This document shows, one piece after another, positions 1-10,535 of a DNA stretch of 64,000 bases (position 1 is the first letter of the stretch; every line of letters starts with the position of its first letter). Where the stretch lies: assembly GCA_025093985.1 (NCBI GenBank), contig JACAAK010000021.1:62001-126000 (forward strand), given 5' to 3'. The position numbers were made by a program, and so were the translations under genes. The DNA is from Calvatia gigantea. Lineage: Eukaryota; Basidiomycota; Agaricomycetes; Agaricales; Lycoperdaceae. Under the pieces are notes generated by a model. The model had not been told where the DNA came from. It saw only the letters and a program-made list of their open reading frames with translations, and made no database searches.

Positions 1-1662
1 ACTAAGGCAGGACCTCGTTGATCACCGGGATGTGATGGTTGTCACCATCTTCAATCACGGCCGCGAGTGCCATTTCATGAATGTTTATTCTGATGATGAG
101 CACACTGCGATCAAGCTTCTCTATGAGAAGTGCGATTCTCTACCCCAGATGCACTACATGGGAGGCGATTTAAATTGCCATTTGCGTGAGTGGGACGACG
201 GCATCCCGCATCACTGCTGACCCGCCCAGCAGCTCTTGGAAGCTGCCGACGACCTCGGCCTTGGGATCTGGCTTCCAGATGCTAGGGCTTCTACACATGT
301 ACCTCGAGATCCGACCAAGCGCCAATCGGTGATTGATCTGATCTTTATCTCTGATCTCAGGTGGCGCATCGCGCATCCCCAGATCAGATCGGATCTGACA
401 GGCCCATCGGACCACCATCCGCTGTCTGTCACAATCCCTATCCGCCCTGAGGACATCACGAATGTCAGAAGGGCTTTTCCCAAGAACTCGGCAGCAACTG
501 TAGAATTGCAGTTCCTTGACAAGATCAGAGAAGGGGTGTATGATCTCCGGGATCATCCCCTTACTTCAGCATAGGATGTTAATGTCCTGGTATCGGCTAT
601 TGGGTCGGTGTTCTCTGCAGCGTGGCACCGCCACACTGTGGAGGTGCACATATCTGCGAAGTCTCAGCCCTGGTGGGATGAGGATTGCAGGGTCGCCCTC
701 CAGGCCCACAGGGATTCTTCGGACCCTGCTAACTGGAAGGCATTTCGATGCGTTGTGGCGTCTAAGAAGCACAAATTCTTTGATGAGAAGATTGAGGAAA
801 TTGCTGAGACCAACAAGCGCCCTTGGGACCTTATGGAATGGGTCAAGGCGCACAAGTTGCCCGCATGCAAGGCTATCTCCTACCAGGGGGAACCTTGTCA
901 CACTATGGACTCCCTTTGGGAGGCCCTTCACGGTACCTACAACTCCGCTTCCAGGCGTGAGTGTGATACCCCCATTATTGATCCGCTCCCTATGCTACCA
1001 CGGCGGGAATGGGTGGACTTCTCAGCCAAGGAGCTAGTGGACGCACTGTCTGCCTGCTCTAAGGTCTCTGCACCAGGCCCTGACCATGTTACGTGGAGGA
1101 TGCTCAAACAGATCGTGCTTGGGGATGCCCTGCCGGTCTTCGTACATCTAGCTAGCGCCTGTATTCATCTAGGTTGCTGGCTGGAGTATTTTAAAGAATC
1201 TATGTCAGTTATTATCCCTAAGCCGGGTAAGCCTGCATACTCTACACCCAAGGCCTTTAGGCCTATAGTTCTTCTCAACACGCTGGGTAAGCTGTTTGAG
1301 AAAATGATCGCGACTAGGCTCCAGTTTGACTCTGTCAAATTTGGGGTCTTTCACCCTAATCAGCTCGGAGGTGTGATCCAATGATCCACTGAAGATGCTG
1401 GCCTGATGCTGACCCACATCGTAAGAGTGGGTTGGGCTAAGGGCCTCAGGACTAGTATTGTGGCATTTGACATAGCGCAGTTCTTTCTGTCATTGCACCA
1501 CGATATGCTGGTTGCAATACTTCGCAAGCAAGGATTCGCCCCTGAGCTGGTTGAGTTCTTTGCGCATTATCTGGTAGGACGAAAGACCCAGTACTGCTGG
1601 GATTCTTTCAAGTCCGAACCGTTTCCATTGGATGTGGGGGTAGGGCAGGGATCTGCCCTCTC
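1..1662 (+). repeat. Left arm of a ~1.66-kb near-identical inverted repeat
   Basis: Position x on this arm pairs with position 7153-x on the minus strand. Coding in several frames is identical between the arms from about 250 to 1662, including the shared TGA at 1382 and an unusual Leu in AFDIAQFFLSLHH, where other copies have Pro. I found six differences, all in the first ~250 bp and all C/T or G/A changes at CpG sites. The arm probably continues beyond the window. Confidence 0.9.
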
Positions 1663-2950
1663 TCCCATCCTGTCAGCCTTATACATAGCTCCGCTAATGT
1701 GGCTTTTCGACAGGGAGGTGTCACGTCTAGGGACGACCCTTCTGTCATACGTCGATGATGGCACCATCATTGCCCAGTCGAAAGACTGGGGATCTAACCT
1801 TGTGGCTCTTAAAGAGGCATATGGTATTATATTCAGGCTCTTTGAGCGCTTTGCCTTGGTACTTGAACATGACAAGTCTGAGGTCTTTCACTTCTCCCAT
1901 AAGCACGGGGATGACAATCCACCAATAGACCTGGGCTTTGCCCCGTTCACTGGTGATACACCTCTTTGGCCCAAGCCCTACTGGAGGTACTTGGGTTTCT
2001 ACTTCGACCGTGCCCTTACATTTAAGGAGCATGTTCGCTATTACTCTACCAAAGCGTTGTCTACGGTGAAAGCCATGAAAATGCTTGGTAACTCGACGAG
2101 GGGCTTGAGGCCTATGCAGAAGCGCCTCCTCTATCGGTCATGTGTTGTCCCCATTGCAATATACGGCTTCAAACTCTGGTTCTTCAAGGGGTCCCACTGT
2201 AAAGTGGCCCTTAAGAGCCTGAATGTCATGCAGAGACAGGCGGCCCTGTGAATTACAGGTGCGTTCCGGACTGCCCCTACTGGGGCCGCAGAGTCATTTG
2301 CGGGTCTCATACCCATCCAGCTTCACATACAGAAGCTTGCTGTCAGATCAGACTACAGAATTAAGACCCTGTCACCCAATCATCCCCTCAGGGCCCTTAT
2401 GAGCCCTGAGTATTCCAGGTCTGCTAAGTTGCACACTTGCTCCATCAGTCTTATGTCTCCTGCCACTCACGGGAAGACTAAAGGCTCCTTAATCCAGGCT
2501 GATGCCAACCTGGTGAATCTCATCGAGGAATTTGAGCCTATAGCTTCAATTAATTGGCCCAGATACCGCCTGATGGACTGCCACCCTGACCAGGTGTCGT
2601 TCATGGAGGTGAAACTCAATGCTGAGGGTAATACTGACCCTGAGCATATGTATGCTCTTAACGCACGCCTTAGGGAGTGCAGGGAGGACCCCAGGATTGT
2701 CCATATGGCGACGGACACAAGTCTTCCACTTCATGGCAAGTTCCAGGCAGTGTCATCTGCCCATGTCTACCGCCAACGCAAGTGTCTCAAGGAGATTACT
2801 CGCGTGGCAGGCCGAGTCACAGCACCTGATGCTGAGCTCATGGCCATTGCGCTTGAAGTTCATTTTGCCCTTAAGCAGGATAACGTCAGGCTTATACATG
2901 TCTTCACTGATTCTCTTGCATCAGCGAAGCTCGCAGTTGATCCGTCTACA
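2..2950 (+). pseudogene. LINE-A ORF2 (endonuclease-RT-RNase H), 5' part, with stops
   Basis: ORF2 makes the endonuclease and reverse transcriptase that nick the target and prime cDNA synthesis there. One frame runs through the whole segment, broken by stops at 218-220 (TGA), 572-574 (TAG), 1382-1384 (TGA) and 2249-2251 (TGA). Visible motifs in order are the APE motif GGDLNCH (near 163), the APE catalytic motif SDHH (near 409), RT AFDIAQFF (near 1460), GQGSALSPI (near 1648) and catalytic YVDD (near 1748), then RNase H acidic motifs ATD, DAEL and FTDS (2705-2915). Coding ends abruptly at 2950, where a poly-T begins shortly after. The stop at 572 replaces a Gln that LINE-E keeps, and the stop at 2249 replaces a Trp. 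No function remains. Confidence 0.9.
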
Positions 2951-3678
2951 CACACTTTTTTTTTTTTTTTTTAATTCATGGCTTGCGCCAATTTATAGTG
3001 CGGTGCCCGATCGCAGTCCGCGTGTAGCTAGGTACAAAGCCCCAACTACAAAGTCCGATGAGTTAAGAGTAATCTACCATTCCGAAGCAGCCCAACCCAA
3101 CCCAAGCGCTAACCCAGACCAGACCAGACCACCCCCTACTTGCTAAATCCTCCGGTTCCCCGAAGTGCCCATCACACTGAAGAAGACCCAGTTGCCCAGG
3201 TCTTGTGGTGTACACCCAGTGACACACCGCTGCGTTGCGGCGGTGCCCTGATCATCCCACAAGTGGTGGGCCCAGCGGCAGCAGCAGCCGAGCACCCGGG
3301 AGGGGACAGGTGTAATCAGGAGAGCCAGCGCAAGGAGCCCCCGCTTGGAGCTGCCTTACCCCCAACTTCCCAAGCGAAAGGGTATCAGCCCAGTCCTGAT
3401 CTAGTGCAACACAGTAGGCAGGGTAGCAACTCGAAGTGCCGCCTAGACGGTGCCTAAGAAAGCAGCTGAGCAGGATGAACCCGCACCGCCACCCGGGGAC
3501 CCCACCCCCGTTATTTTACGCCTTCGCCCCCCGTGAAGCCCCCAACCAAGCCCAGGAAAGGAACACCAGCCGAAGCCAGAAGCACCCCCCAGAGACCCCA
3601 CCCCTGTTGCCTTGTGACTTCTCCACCTAGTAGGTCAGAAGACCAGCGACACCGCAGGGACCCCCCATGTGCACCAGC
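2951..3678 (-). other. LINE 3' UTR and poly-A tail (read on minus strand)
   Basis: This stretch has no gene. It is the ~700-nt GC-rich 3' UTR of the LINE family, ending in the family's usual ATTTAAAA-type junction with poly-A (poly-T on the plus strand). The same UTR recurs at 4756-5490, 8891-9637, 27893-28623, 33189-33946 and 57575-58304. Short open frames here are incidental. Confidence 0.85.
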
Positions 3679-4300
3679 TCAACCGATCCCAGCATCATCT
3701 GGTCTGAACGCAAAAGCTCCAGGGTTTGCATTCAGGAAGTCAATCAGCTCACAAATGGTCTGAGGAGGTCTGTCAAGCTTCCTCTTGTGTTTGGGACACC
3801 TGACGAATATGTGGTAGCACCCCTCTAGAGCGGCGCCACATGAGCAGCCAACACTTTCATTAGGAAAGAATCGTACGCGGTACGACCCAATCAGAGCATG
3901 ACCTGTAACGGCACGCACGGCCCTCGCACAGAGCGAGTTAGAGCCGCTAACATGAGGGAGCCAGGGCCCACCAGAAAGGTAGGTCGGCTTCCCTGGAATA
4001 GATGGGTCCGCCCCGGAGGCGAGATCCATGTTGCTACACCCCTTGTAAGAAGAGGTAGAGTACAGCTGACGCCATGACTCCAGAACATCGTCGACTGCCT
4101 CCTTGCGAAGGTGGGCAATAGAAGTGAACAGCCTCAGACCATAAGCAACCTGAGGGAACGAGGTGACATGCCGGTGCACAGCATGGTGGAACTCCCACTC
4201 CTCTGAAGAAGGGACAGCGAGGAATTCAATGCCTTTCCGGGGATTTCCAGAGAGCCATTGTTTAAGCGCCACACACACCCCTTGGGACAGCATCTGCCCA
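3679..4300 (-). pseudogene. LINE ORF2 C-terminal fragment (RNase H tail and Cys-rich end)
   Basis: About 204 uninterrupted codons match the ORF2 C-terminus of the other copies, ending at a TGA at 3679-3681. The fragment begins just after the last RNase H aspartate motif and includes the Cys/His cluster CSC...YHIFVRC, typical of LINE C-termini and probably nucleic-acid binding. The catalytic domains lie on the other side of the break, so it cannot act alone. It is about 90% identical in protein to the plus-strand copy at 4301-4755, so the two come from different LINE lineages. Confidence 0.85.
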
Positions 4301-4755
4301 GGCCGTTCACTTCTATTGCCTGCCTCCGCAAGGAGGCGGTTGATGATGTTCTGGAGTCATGGCATCAGCTGTACTCCACCTCTTCTTACAAGGGGCGTAG
4401 TAACATGGATCTTGCCTCTGGGGCAGATCCATCTGTTCCGGGGAAGCCGACCTACCTTTCTGGTGGGCCCTGGCTCCCTCACGTTAGCAGCTCTAACTTG
4501 CTATGTGCAAGGGCCGTGCGTGCCATTACAGGACATGCTCCGATTGGGTTGTACCAAGTACGATTCTTTCCTAATGAAAGCATTGGCTGTTCATGTGGTG
4601 CCACTCTCGAGGGGCACTATCACATATTTGTCAGGTGTCCCAATCACAAAAGGGAACTTGACAGACCTCCTCAGACTATTCATGAGCTGATTGACTTCCT
4701 GAATGCAAACCCGGGGGCTTTTGCGTTCAGACCAGATGATGCTGGAATCAGCTGA
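4301..4755 (+). pseudogene. LINE ORF2 C-terminal fragment, plus strand
   Basis: About 150 codons of the ORF2 C-terminus, starting at the FTSIA motif and ending at a TGA at 4753-4755. It carries the Cys/His cluster CSCG...YHIFVRC and no catalytic motif. It starts about 170 bp downstream, in element coordinates, of the LINE-A break at 2950. It may be the true remainder of LINE-A after a small target deletion, or a separate 5'-truncated insertion. Confidence 0.85.
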
Positions 4756-5490
4756 GCTGGCGTGCGTAGGGGGTCCCTGCGGTGTCGCTGGTCTTCTGGC
4801 CTACTAGGTAGAGAAGTCACAAGGCAACAGGGGTGGGGTCCCTGGGGGGTGCTTCTGGCCCTGGCTGGTGGTGCTCCTTTTCTGGGCCTGGTTGGGGGCT
4901 TCGTGGGAGGTGAAGGTTTTAAAAAACGGGGGTGGGGTCCCCGGGTGGCGGTGCGGGTTCGTCCTGCTAAGCTGCTTTCTTGGGCACCATTTCGTCGATG
5001 CTTCGAGTTGCTACCCTGCCTGCTGGGTTGCTCTGGATCAGGTCCGGGCTGATACCCTTTCATTTGGGAAGTTGGGGGTAAGGCGGCTCCAAGCGGGGGC
5101 TCCTTGCGCTGGCTCTCCTGACTGCACCTGTCCCCCTGAGGGCACTCGGCTGCCGCTGCCGCTGGGTCTGCCTCTTGAGGGATGATCAGGGCACCGTCGC
5201 GCAGCGATGGTGCGTCACTGGGTGCATACCACAAGACCTGGGCAACTGGGTCTTCTTCAGTGTGATGGGTATTTCGGGCGACCGGGGTAGTTTATTCAGT
5301 AGGAGGTGGCTTGGTTCGGGCTGGGCCATGTGGCTTGGGCTGGGTTGTGCTGTTTGTGAAAGGTAGATTACTCTTAATTCATCGGACAATGTAGTTAGGG
5401 TCTTTGTACTTTGCTGCACGCAGACTGTGATCAGGCACCGCGTTATAAATTGGCACAAGCCTTAATTTAAAAAAAAAAAAAAAAAAAAAA
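4756..5490 (+). other. LINE 3' UTR with poly-A tail
   Basis: Non-coding LINE 3' UTR followed by a poly-A tract at about 5469-5490. LINE-C begins at the very next base, so the poly-A appears to have been the target for LINE-C, as expected for target-primed insertion into an A-rich site. Confidence 0.85.
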
Positions 5491-7152
5491 GAGAGGGCAG
5501 ATCCCTGCCCTACCCCCACATCCAATGGAAACGGTTCGGACTTGAAAGAATCCCAGCAGTACTGGGTCTTTCGTCCTACCAGATAATGTGCAAAGAACTC
5601 AACCAGCTCAGGGGCGAATCCTTGCTTGCGAAGTATTGCAACCAGCATATCGTGGTGCAATGACAGAAAGAACTGCGCTATGTCAAATGCCACAATACTA
5701 GTCCTGAGGCCCTTAGCCCAACCCACTCTTACGATGTGGGTCAGCATCAGGCCAGCATCTTCAGTGGATCATTGGATCACACCTCCGAGCTGATTAGGGT
5801 GAAAGACCCCAAATTTGACAGAGTCAAACTGGAGCCTAGTCGCGATCATTTTCTCAAACAGCTTACCCAGCGTGTTGAGAAGAACTATAGGCCTAAAGGC
5901 CTTGGGTGTAGAGTATGCAGGCTTACCCGGCTTAGGGATAATAACTGACATAGATTCTTTAAAATACTCCAGCCAGCAACCTAGATGAATACAGGCGCTA
6001 GCTAGATGTACGAAGACCGGCAGGGCATCCCCAAGCACGATCTGTTTGAGCATCCTCCACGTAACATGGTCAGGGCCTGGTGCAGAGACCTTAGAGCAGG
6101 CAGACAGTGCGTCCACTAGCTCCTTGGCTGAGAAGTCCACCCATTCCCGCCGTGGTAGCATAGGGAGCGGATCAATAATGGGGGTATCACACTCACGCCT
6201 GGAAGCGGAGTTGTAGGTACCGTGAAGGGCCTCCCAAAGGGAGTCCATAGTGTGACAAGGTTCCCCCTGGTAGGAGATAGCCTTGCATGCGGGCAACTTG
6301 TGCGCCTTGACCCATTCCATAAGGTCCCAAGGGCGCTTGTTGGTCTCAGCAATTTCCTCAATCTTCTCATCAAAGAATTTGTGCTTCTTAGACGCCACAA
6401 CGCATCGAAATGCCTTCCAGTTAGCAGGGTCCGAAGAATCCCTGTGGGCCTGGAGGGCGACCCTGCAATCCTCATCCCACCAGGGCTGAGACTTCGCAGA
6501 TATGTGCACCTCCACAGTGTGGCGGTGCCACGCTGCAGAGAACACCGACCCAATAGCCGATACCAGGACATTAACATCCTATGCTGAAGTAAGGGGATGA
6601 TCCCGGAGATCATACACCCCTTCTCTGATCTTGTCAAGGAACTGCAATTCTACAGTTGCTGCTGAGTTCTTGGGAAAAGCCCTTCTGACATTCGTGATGT
6701 CCTCAGGGCGGATAGGGATTGTGACAGACAGCGGATGGTGGTCCGATGGGCCTGTCAGATCCGATCTGATCTGGGGATGCGCGATGCGCCACCTGAGATC
6801 AGAGATAAAGATCAGATCAATCACCGATTGGCGCTTGGTCGGATCTCGAGGTACATGTGTAGAAGCCCTAGCATCTGGAAGCCAGATCCCAAGGCCGAGG
6901 TCATCGGCAGCTTCCAAGAGCTGCTGGGTGGGTCAGCGGTGATGCGGGATGCCGTCGTCCCACTCACGCGAATGGCAATTTAAATCGCCTCCCATGTAGT
7001 GCATCTGGGGTAGAGAATCGCACTTCTCATAGAGAAGCTTGATCGCAGTGTGCTCATCATCAGAATAAACATTCATGAAATGGCACTCGCAGCCATGATT
7101 GAAGATGGTGACAACCATCACATCCCGGTGATCAACGAGGTCCTGCCTTAGT
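5491..7152 (-). repeat. Right arm of the ~1.66-kb inverted repeat
   Basis: Reverse complement of 1-1662 (x pairs with 7153-x). The arm lies within the inverted half of LINE-C. The forward half of LINE-C (from 7602) is only about 93% identical to the matching part of LINE-A in the ~300 bp I compared. The arms are thus much more alike than the rest of the two elements. Confidence 0.9.
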
Positions 7153-7478
7153 GAGGGCCTCAGTCTCTTGATCCGTGTGTGGACAAAAGCCATGACACGC
7201 GGTCGATCTTGTTCCTCCGCAGTGGAGGCCAGCCTCACCATATACAACCACTCAGGGTGCTTCGGTGCTCCGATGACAGGCTCACCCTCGGCATCAAGTG
7301 TCGAGGGAGCGGATCTAATCATTTGCCAGGGCGGCTCCTGGACGAAGATGATGTCGAAGTTGTCTTTCTCAGACTCTAGCAGTGTGTCCAATAATGTGTA
7401 ATTCTTTGCTATGTTAAATGACAGTATACATATTTTACCCTTCACGAAATGCCTCAACTCATCAGGCTCGGGGTTCAT
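5491..7478 (-). pseudogene. LINE-C ORF2 5' half (APE and N-terminal RT), inverted
   Basis: ORF2 starts at ATG 7476-7478 (protein begins MNPEPDEL), and the preceding ORF1 stop overlaps that start. The APE domain is visible with VQEPPW (near 7330) and GGDLNCHS (near 6985), then SDHH (near 6745), then the RT N-terminal motifs AFRPIVLLN and AFDIAQFF, ending after GQGSALS at 5491. In-frame stops lie at 6933-6935 (TGA), 6576-6578 (TAG) and 5769-5771 (TGA). The catalytic YVDD is absent because the inversion breakpoint precedes it. Confidence 0.88.
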
Positions 7479-7601
7479 TGTGCGGATGCTGAAGTGTTAT
7501 CAGCGGATCGTGACGCCATCCTTGAGAGACAGCGTTCACTCACCTTTCTGTAGTGCTCTTTGATCCACTCGGCCTCATACCGGTGGCGCCAAAGCTGGCC
7601 G
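7479..7601 (-). pseudogene. LINE-C ORF1 3' end up to the inversion junction
   Basis: Read on the minus strand, this matches the last ~40 codons of ORF1 seen at 58840-58964, ending in a TGA that overlaps the ORF2 ATG (AUGA). The match stops near 7600, where plus-strand ORF2 sequence begins. A 2-4 base microhomology (GGC/GGCC) spans the junction. Confidence 0.75.
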
Positions 7602-8890
7602 TGGAGTCATTCGCAGGTCTCATACCCATCCAGCTTCATATACAGAAGCTTGCTGTCAGATTGGACTACAGGATTAAGACCCTGTCACCCAATCATCCCC
7701 TCAGGGCCCTTATGAGCCCTGAGTATTCCGGGTCTGCTAAGTTGCATACTTGCTCCATTGGTCTTATGTCTCCCACTACTCACGGGAAGACTAAAGGCTC
7801 CTTAATCCAGGCTGATACCAACCTGGTAAATCTCGTCGAGGAATTTGAGCCTATGGCCTCAATTAATCAGCCCGGATACCGCCTGATGGACTGCCACCCT
7901 GACCAGGTGTCATTCATGGAGGTGAAACTCAATGCTGAGGGTAATACTGACCCTGAGCATATGTATGCTCTCAACGCACACCTTAGGAAGTGCAGAGAGG
8001 ACCCCAGGATTGTCCATATGGCGACGGACACAAGTCTTCCGTTTCATGGCAAGTTCCAGGCAGTGTTGTCTGCCCATGTCTACCGCCAACGCAAGTGTCT
8101 CAGGGAGATTACTCGCGTGGTAGGCCGAGTCACAGCACCTGATGCTGAGCTCATGGCCATTGCGCTTGGAGTTCATTTTGCCCTTAAGCAGGATGACGTC
8201 AGGCTTATACATGTCTTCACTGATTCTATTGCATCAGCGAAGCTCGCAGTTGATCTGTCTATACACTCCGGGCAGATGCTGTCCCAAGGAGTGTGTGTGG
8301 CACTTAAGCGATGGTTCTCTGGGGATCCCCAGAGGAGCATTGAGTTCCTCACTGTCCCTTCTTCCGAGAAGTGGGAGTTCCACCATGCTGTCCACCGGCA
8401 TGTCACCTTGTTCCCTCAGGTTGCCTATGGCCTGAGGCTGTTCACCTCTATTGCCCGCCTCCACAGAGAGGCGGTCGACGATTGTCTGGAGTCATGGCAT
8501 CAGCTGTACTCCACCTCTTCTTACAAGAGGCGTAGCAACATGAATCTTGCCTCCGGGGCAGACCCATCTATTCCGGGGAAGCCGACCTACCTTTCTGGTG
8601 GGCCTTGGCTCCCTCATGTTAGCGGCTCTAACTCGCTATGCGTGAGGGCCGTGCATGCCGTTACAGGTCATGCTCCAATTGGGTTGTACCAGGTACGATT
8701 CTTTCCTAATGAAGGCGTTGGCTGCTCGTGTGGCGCCGCTCTTGAGGGGTGCTATCACATATTCGTCAGGTGTCCCAACCACAAGAGGGAGCTTGACAGA
8801 CCTTCTCAGACCATTTGTGAGCTGATTGACTTCCTGAATGCAAATCCTGGAGCTTTTGCATTTAGACCAGATGATGCTGGGATCAGTTGA
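7602..8890 (+). pseudogene. LINE-C ORF2 3' half (RNase H and C-terminus)
   Basis: About 429 uninterrupted codons, ending at TGA 8888-8890. This is the longest clean copy of the ORF2 C-terminal half in the window. RNase H acidic residues appear in ATDTS (near 8025), DAELMAIAL (near 8143) and FTDS (near 8217). The Cys/His tail CSCGAALEGCYHIFVRC follows (8722-8772). An open frame runs back to 7553, but that upstream part is inverted ORF1 read in the wrong frame. Because the piece lacks APE and RT, it could only act as an RNase H-like fragment, and no promoter is evident. Confidence 0.85.
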
Positions 8891-9637
8891 GCTGGCGCAC
8901 ATGGGGGGTCCCTGCAGTGTCACTGGTCTTCTGACCTACTAGGTGGAGAAGTCACAAGGCAACAGGGGTGGGGTCCCTGGGGGGTGCTTCTGGCTTCAGC
9001 TGGTGGTGCTCCTTTCCTGGGCCTGGTTGGGGGCTTTGCGGGGGGCAAAGGTGTAAACAACGGGGGTGGGGTCCCCGGGTGGCGGTGCAGGTTCATCCTG
9101 CTAAGCTGCTTCCTTGGGCACCATCTAGGTGGCGCTTTGAGTTGCTACCCTGCCTACTGTGTCGCTCTAGACCAGGCCTGGGCTGATACCCTTTCATCTG
9201 GGAAGTTGGGGGTAAGGTGGCTCCAAGCGGGGGCTCCTCGCGCTGGCTCTCCTGACTACACCTGTCCCCCTGAGGGTGCTTGGCCGCTGTTGCCGCTGGG
9301 CCCGCCTCTTGAGGGATGATCAGGGCACCGTCGCTCTGTGACGGTGTGTCACTGGGTGTACACCACAAGACCTGGGTGACTGGGTCTTCCTCAGTGTGAT
9401 GGGCATTTTGGGCGACTGGGGTGGTTTATTCAGTAGGGGGCAACTTGGTTTGGGCTGGGCTGGAAAGCTCCGGTTAGTACAGCTTGGGCTGGGTTGGGCT
9501 GTCTGTGAAAGGTAGATTACTCTTAACTCATCAGACAATGTAGTTGGGGTCTTTGTACTTTGCTACACATGGACTGCAATCGGGCACTGCGTTATAAATT
9601 GGCACAAGCCTTGATTTAAAAAAAAAAAAAAAAAAAA
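8891..9637 (+). other. LINE-C 3' UTR and poly-A tail
   Basis: Non-coding family 3' UTR ending in poly-A at about 9617-9637. The next bases (from 9638) are the RNase H region of a gypsy pol on the minus strand, so the LINE pair 1-9637 sits in, or next to, a gypsy element. Confidence 0.85.
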
Positions 9638-10230
9638 GACTGTGATAACACTCCTCCCAGCATGTAATCTAATGCATTGACTTCTACTCAGAATTGCCCC
9701 TGCCTTGGGGTAATGTCAGGGTCAGTTTCTCAGTAATGTATTTCTTCAAGTTGTCAAATGCCATTTGGTGTTTTGTGTTCCATTCCTATGTTGTTGCCCC
9801 CTTAAGCTTGTTGAGTGGCCCTGCAATCTTGCTGAAGTTCTTAATGAAATGTCAGTAGTAGTTTGTGAACCCTAGGAATCATTCTACACCTTTGGTGTTT
9901 TTTGGCTTGGGCCAGTTTCATACTGATTTGACCTGTTCTTCTTCTATTTCGATATGTCTGTGTCCTATTTTAACTCTTAGCATTGGGATTTCTTCAGTAT
10001 TGAATATACACTTGGATTGTTTGAAACATAGGTTGTACTGGTTCACTTGTTCCAGAAACCATACCATCTGTTCTTGTAGTTGCTCCTTGGTGTCCCCAGG
10101 GATTGCAAAGTCATCCATATAGTTCACAATATCACCATTTTGTGGTAAGTCATAGAATATGCTTACTATCATGTGAGAAAATGTTCTGGGTAAATTGCTT
10201 AAGCTAAAGTACATGACTGTGGGTTCAAAG
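9638..10230 (-). pseudogene. pol: Gypsy pol fragment: RT C-terminal part and start of RNase H
   Basis: Reverse transcriptase coding with YMDDFAIPGD (near 10115), the intact catalytic motif, followed by CIFNTEEIPMLRVKIGH, the palm-thumb region of Ty3-type RT. RNase H sequence follows towards 9638, with stops. It is joined across the solo LTR to 10536-11565. It is broken and not expected to be expressed. Confidence 0.85.
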
Positions 10231-10535
10231 TGTTATGGTTTTTTACTAATCAAGTCACACTCCATCCTTGTCTACATTCCTGTCCATTAGCATATCTGTT
10301 TCATCTATTCCTGTCGAGCAATCTCTGTCTATGACTCATGTTAACTACTATGCCAACCTGATTGGACATTTCACATAGTTACTCCATCCATTCAACTGGA
10401 TGGCTCCTTGTATTTAAGTGTACATACATCCACTGTATTTGGTACACTTAACCACCTTTGTTCCTCTTCCTTTACTTGCCCTCAAGACTTAGCCTAAGCT
10501 GCAACCTGAGGTCTTAGCAGACTAAGGTCATAACA
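10231..10535 (+). mobile_element. Solo gypsy LTR, 305 bp, TSD CAAAG
   Basis: Begins TGTTATGG and ends GGTCATAACA, flanked by the 5-bp duplication CAAAG (10226-10230 and 10536-10540). It belongs to the Gypsy-1/-2/-3 LTR family (306-309 bp) but lies in the opposite orientation to them. A TATTTAAG TATA-type box at about 10411-10418 precedes ACTTAACCA, the family's presumed transcript start. It formed by LTR-LTR recombination of an element inserted in the older gypsy fragment. Confidence 0.9.

Larger units (their letters stand above)
2951..4300 (-). mobile_element. Opposite-strand LINE 3' end (poly-T, 3' UTR, ORF2 C-terminus)
   Basis: A poly-T tract (about 2957-2972) starts a minus-strand LINE 3' end that contains a complete 3' UTR and the last ~200 codons of ORF2. 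Its 5' limit, near 4300, falls at the same element position, within about 3 bases, at which LINE-A is interrupted at 2950. No target-site duplication is visible. It is therefore either an in-place inversion of LINE-A's own 3' end or an independent 5'-truncated insertion that happened to start at that point. Confidence 0.8.
1..5490 (+). mobile_element. LINE-A: Tad-type non-LTR retrotransposon copy, interrupted
   Basis: The element enters from outside the window and reads plus strand through APE, RT and RNase H coding to position 2950. It is then interrupted by an opposite-strand LINE 3' end (2951-4300). Plus-strand C-terminal coding, 3' UTR and a poly-A tract (5469-5490) resume at 4301. The 4301-5490 part is either the remainder of LINE-A, about 170 bp further along the element, or a separate 5'-truncated LINE. 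Fungal LINEs with a C-terminal RNase H belong to the Tad1-like group. The copy is dead, with several in-frame stops. Confidence 0.85.
5491..9637. mobile_element. LINE-C: LINE insertion with inverted 5' half (twin-priming type)
   Basis: The left half (5491-7601) is minus strand and runs from the end of ORF1 to the RT domain. The right half (7602-9637) is plus strand and runs from just before RNase H to poly-A (9617-9637). About 620 bp of the element is missing between the two halves, and the join has a few bases of microhomology (GGC). This is the structure that twin priming produces in mammalian L1. The left edge abuts the poly-A of the preceding LINE, and the right poly-A abuts a gypsy fragment. 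Confidence 0.8.

Noticed and set aside
170..931. Long open frames on the strand opposite to LINE ORF2 (also near 6222-6983, 12661-13374 and 14823-15188)
   Set aside because: They recur in every LINE copy as mirror frames of ORF2, with no motifs of their own; the sense frame carries the APE/RT/RNase H residues.
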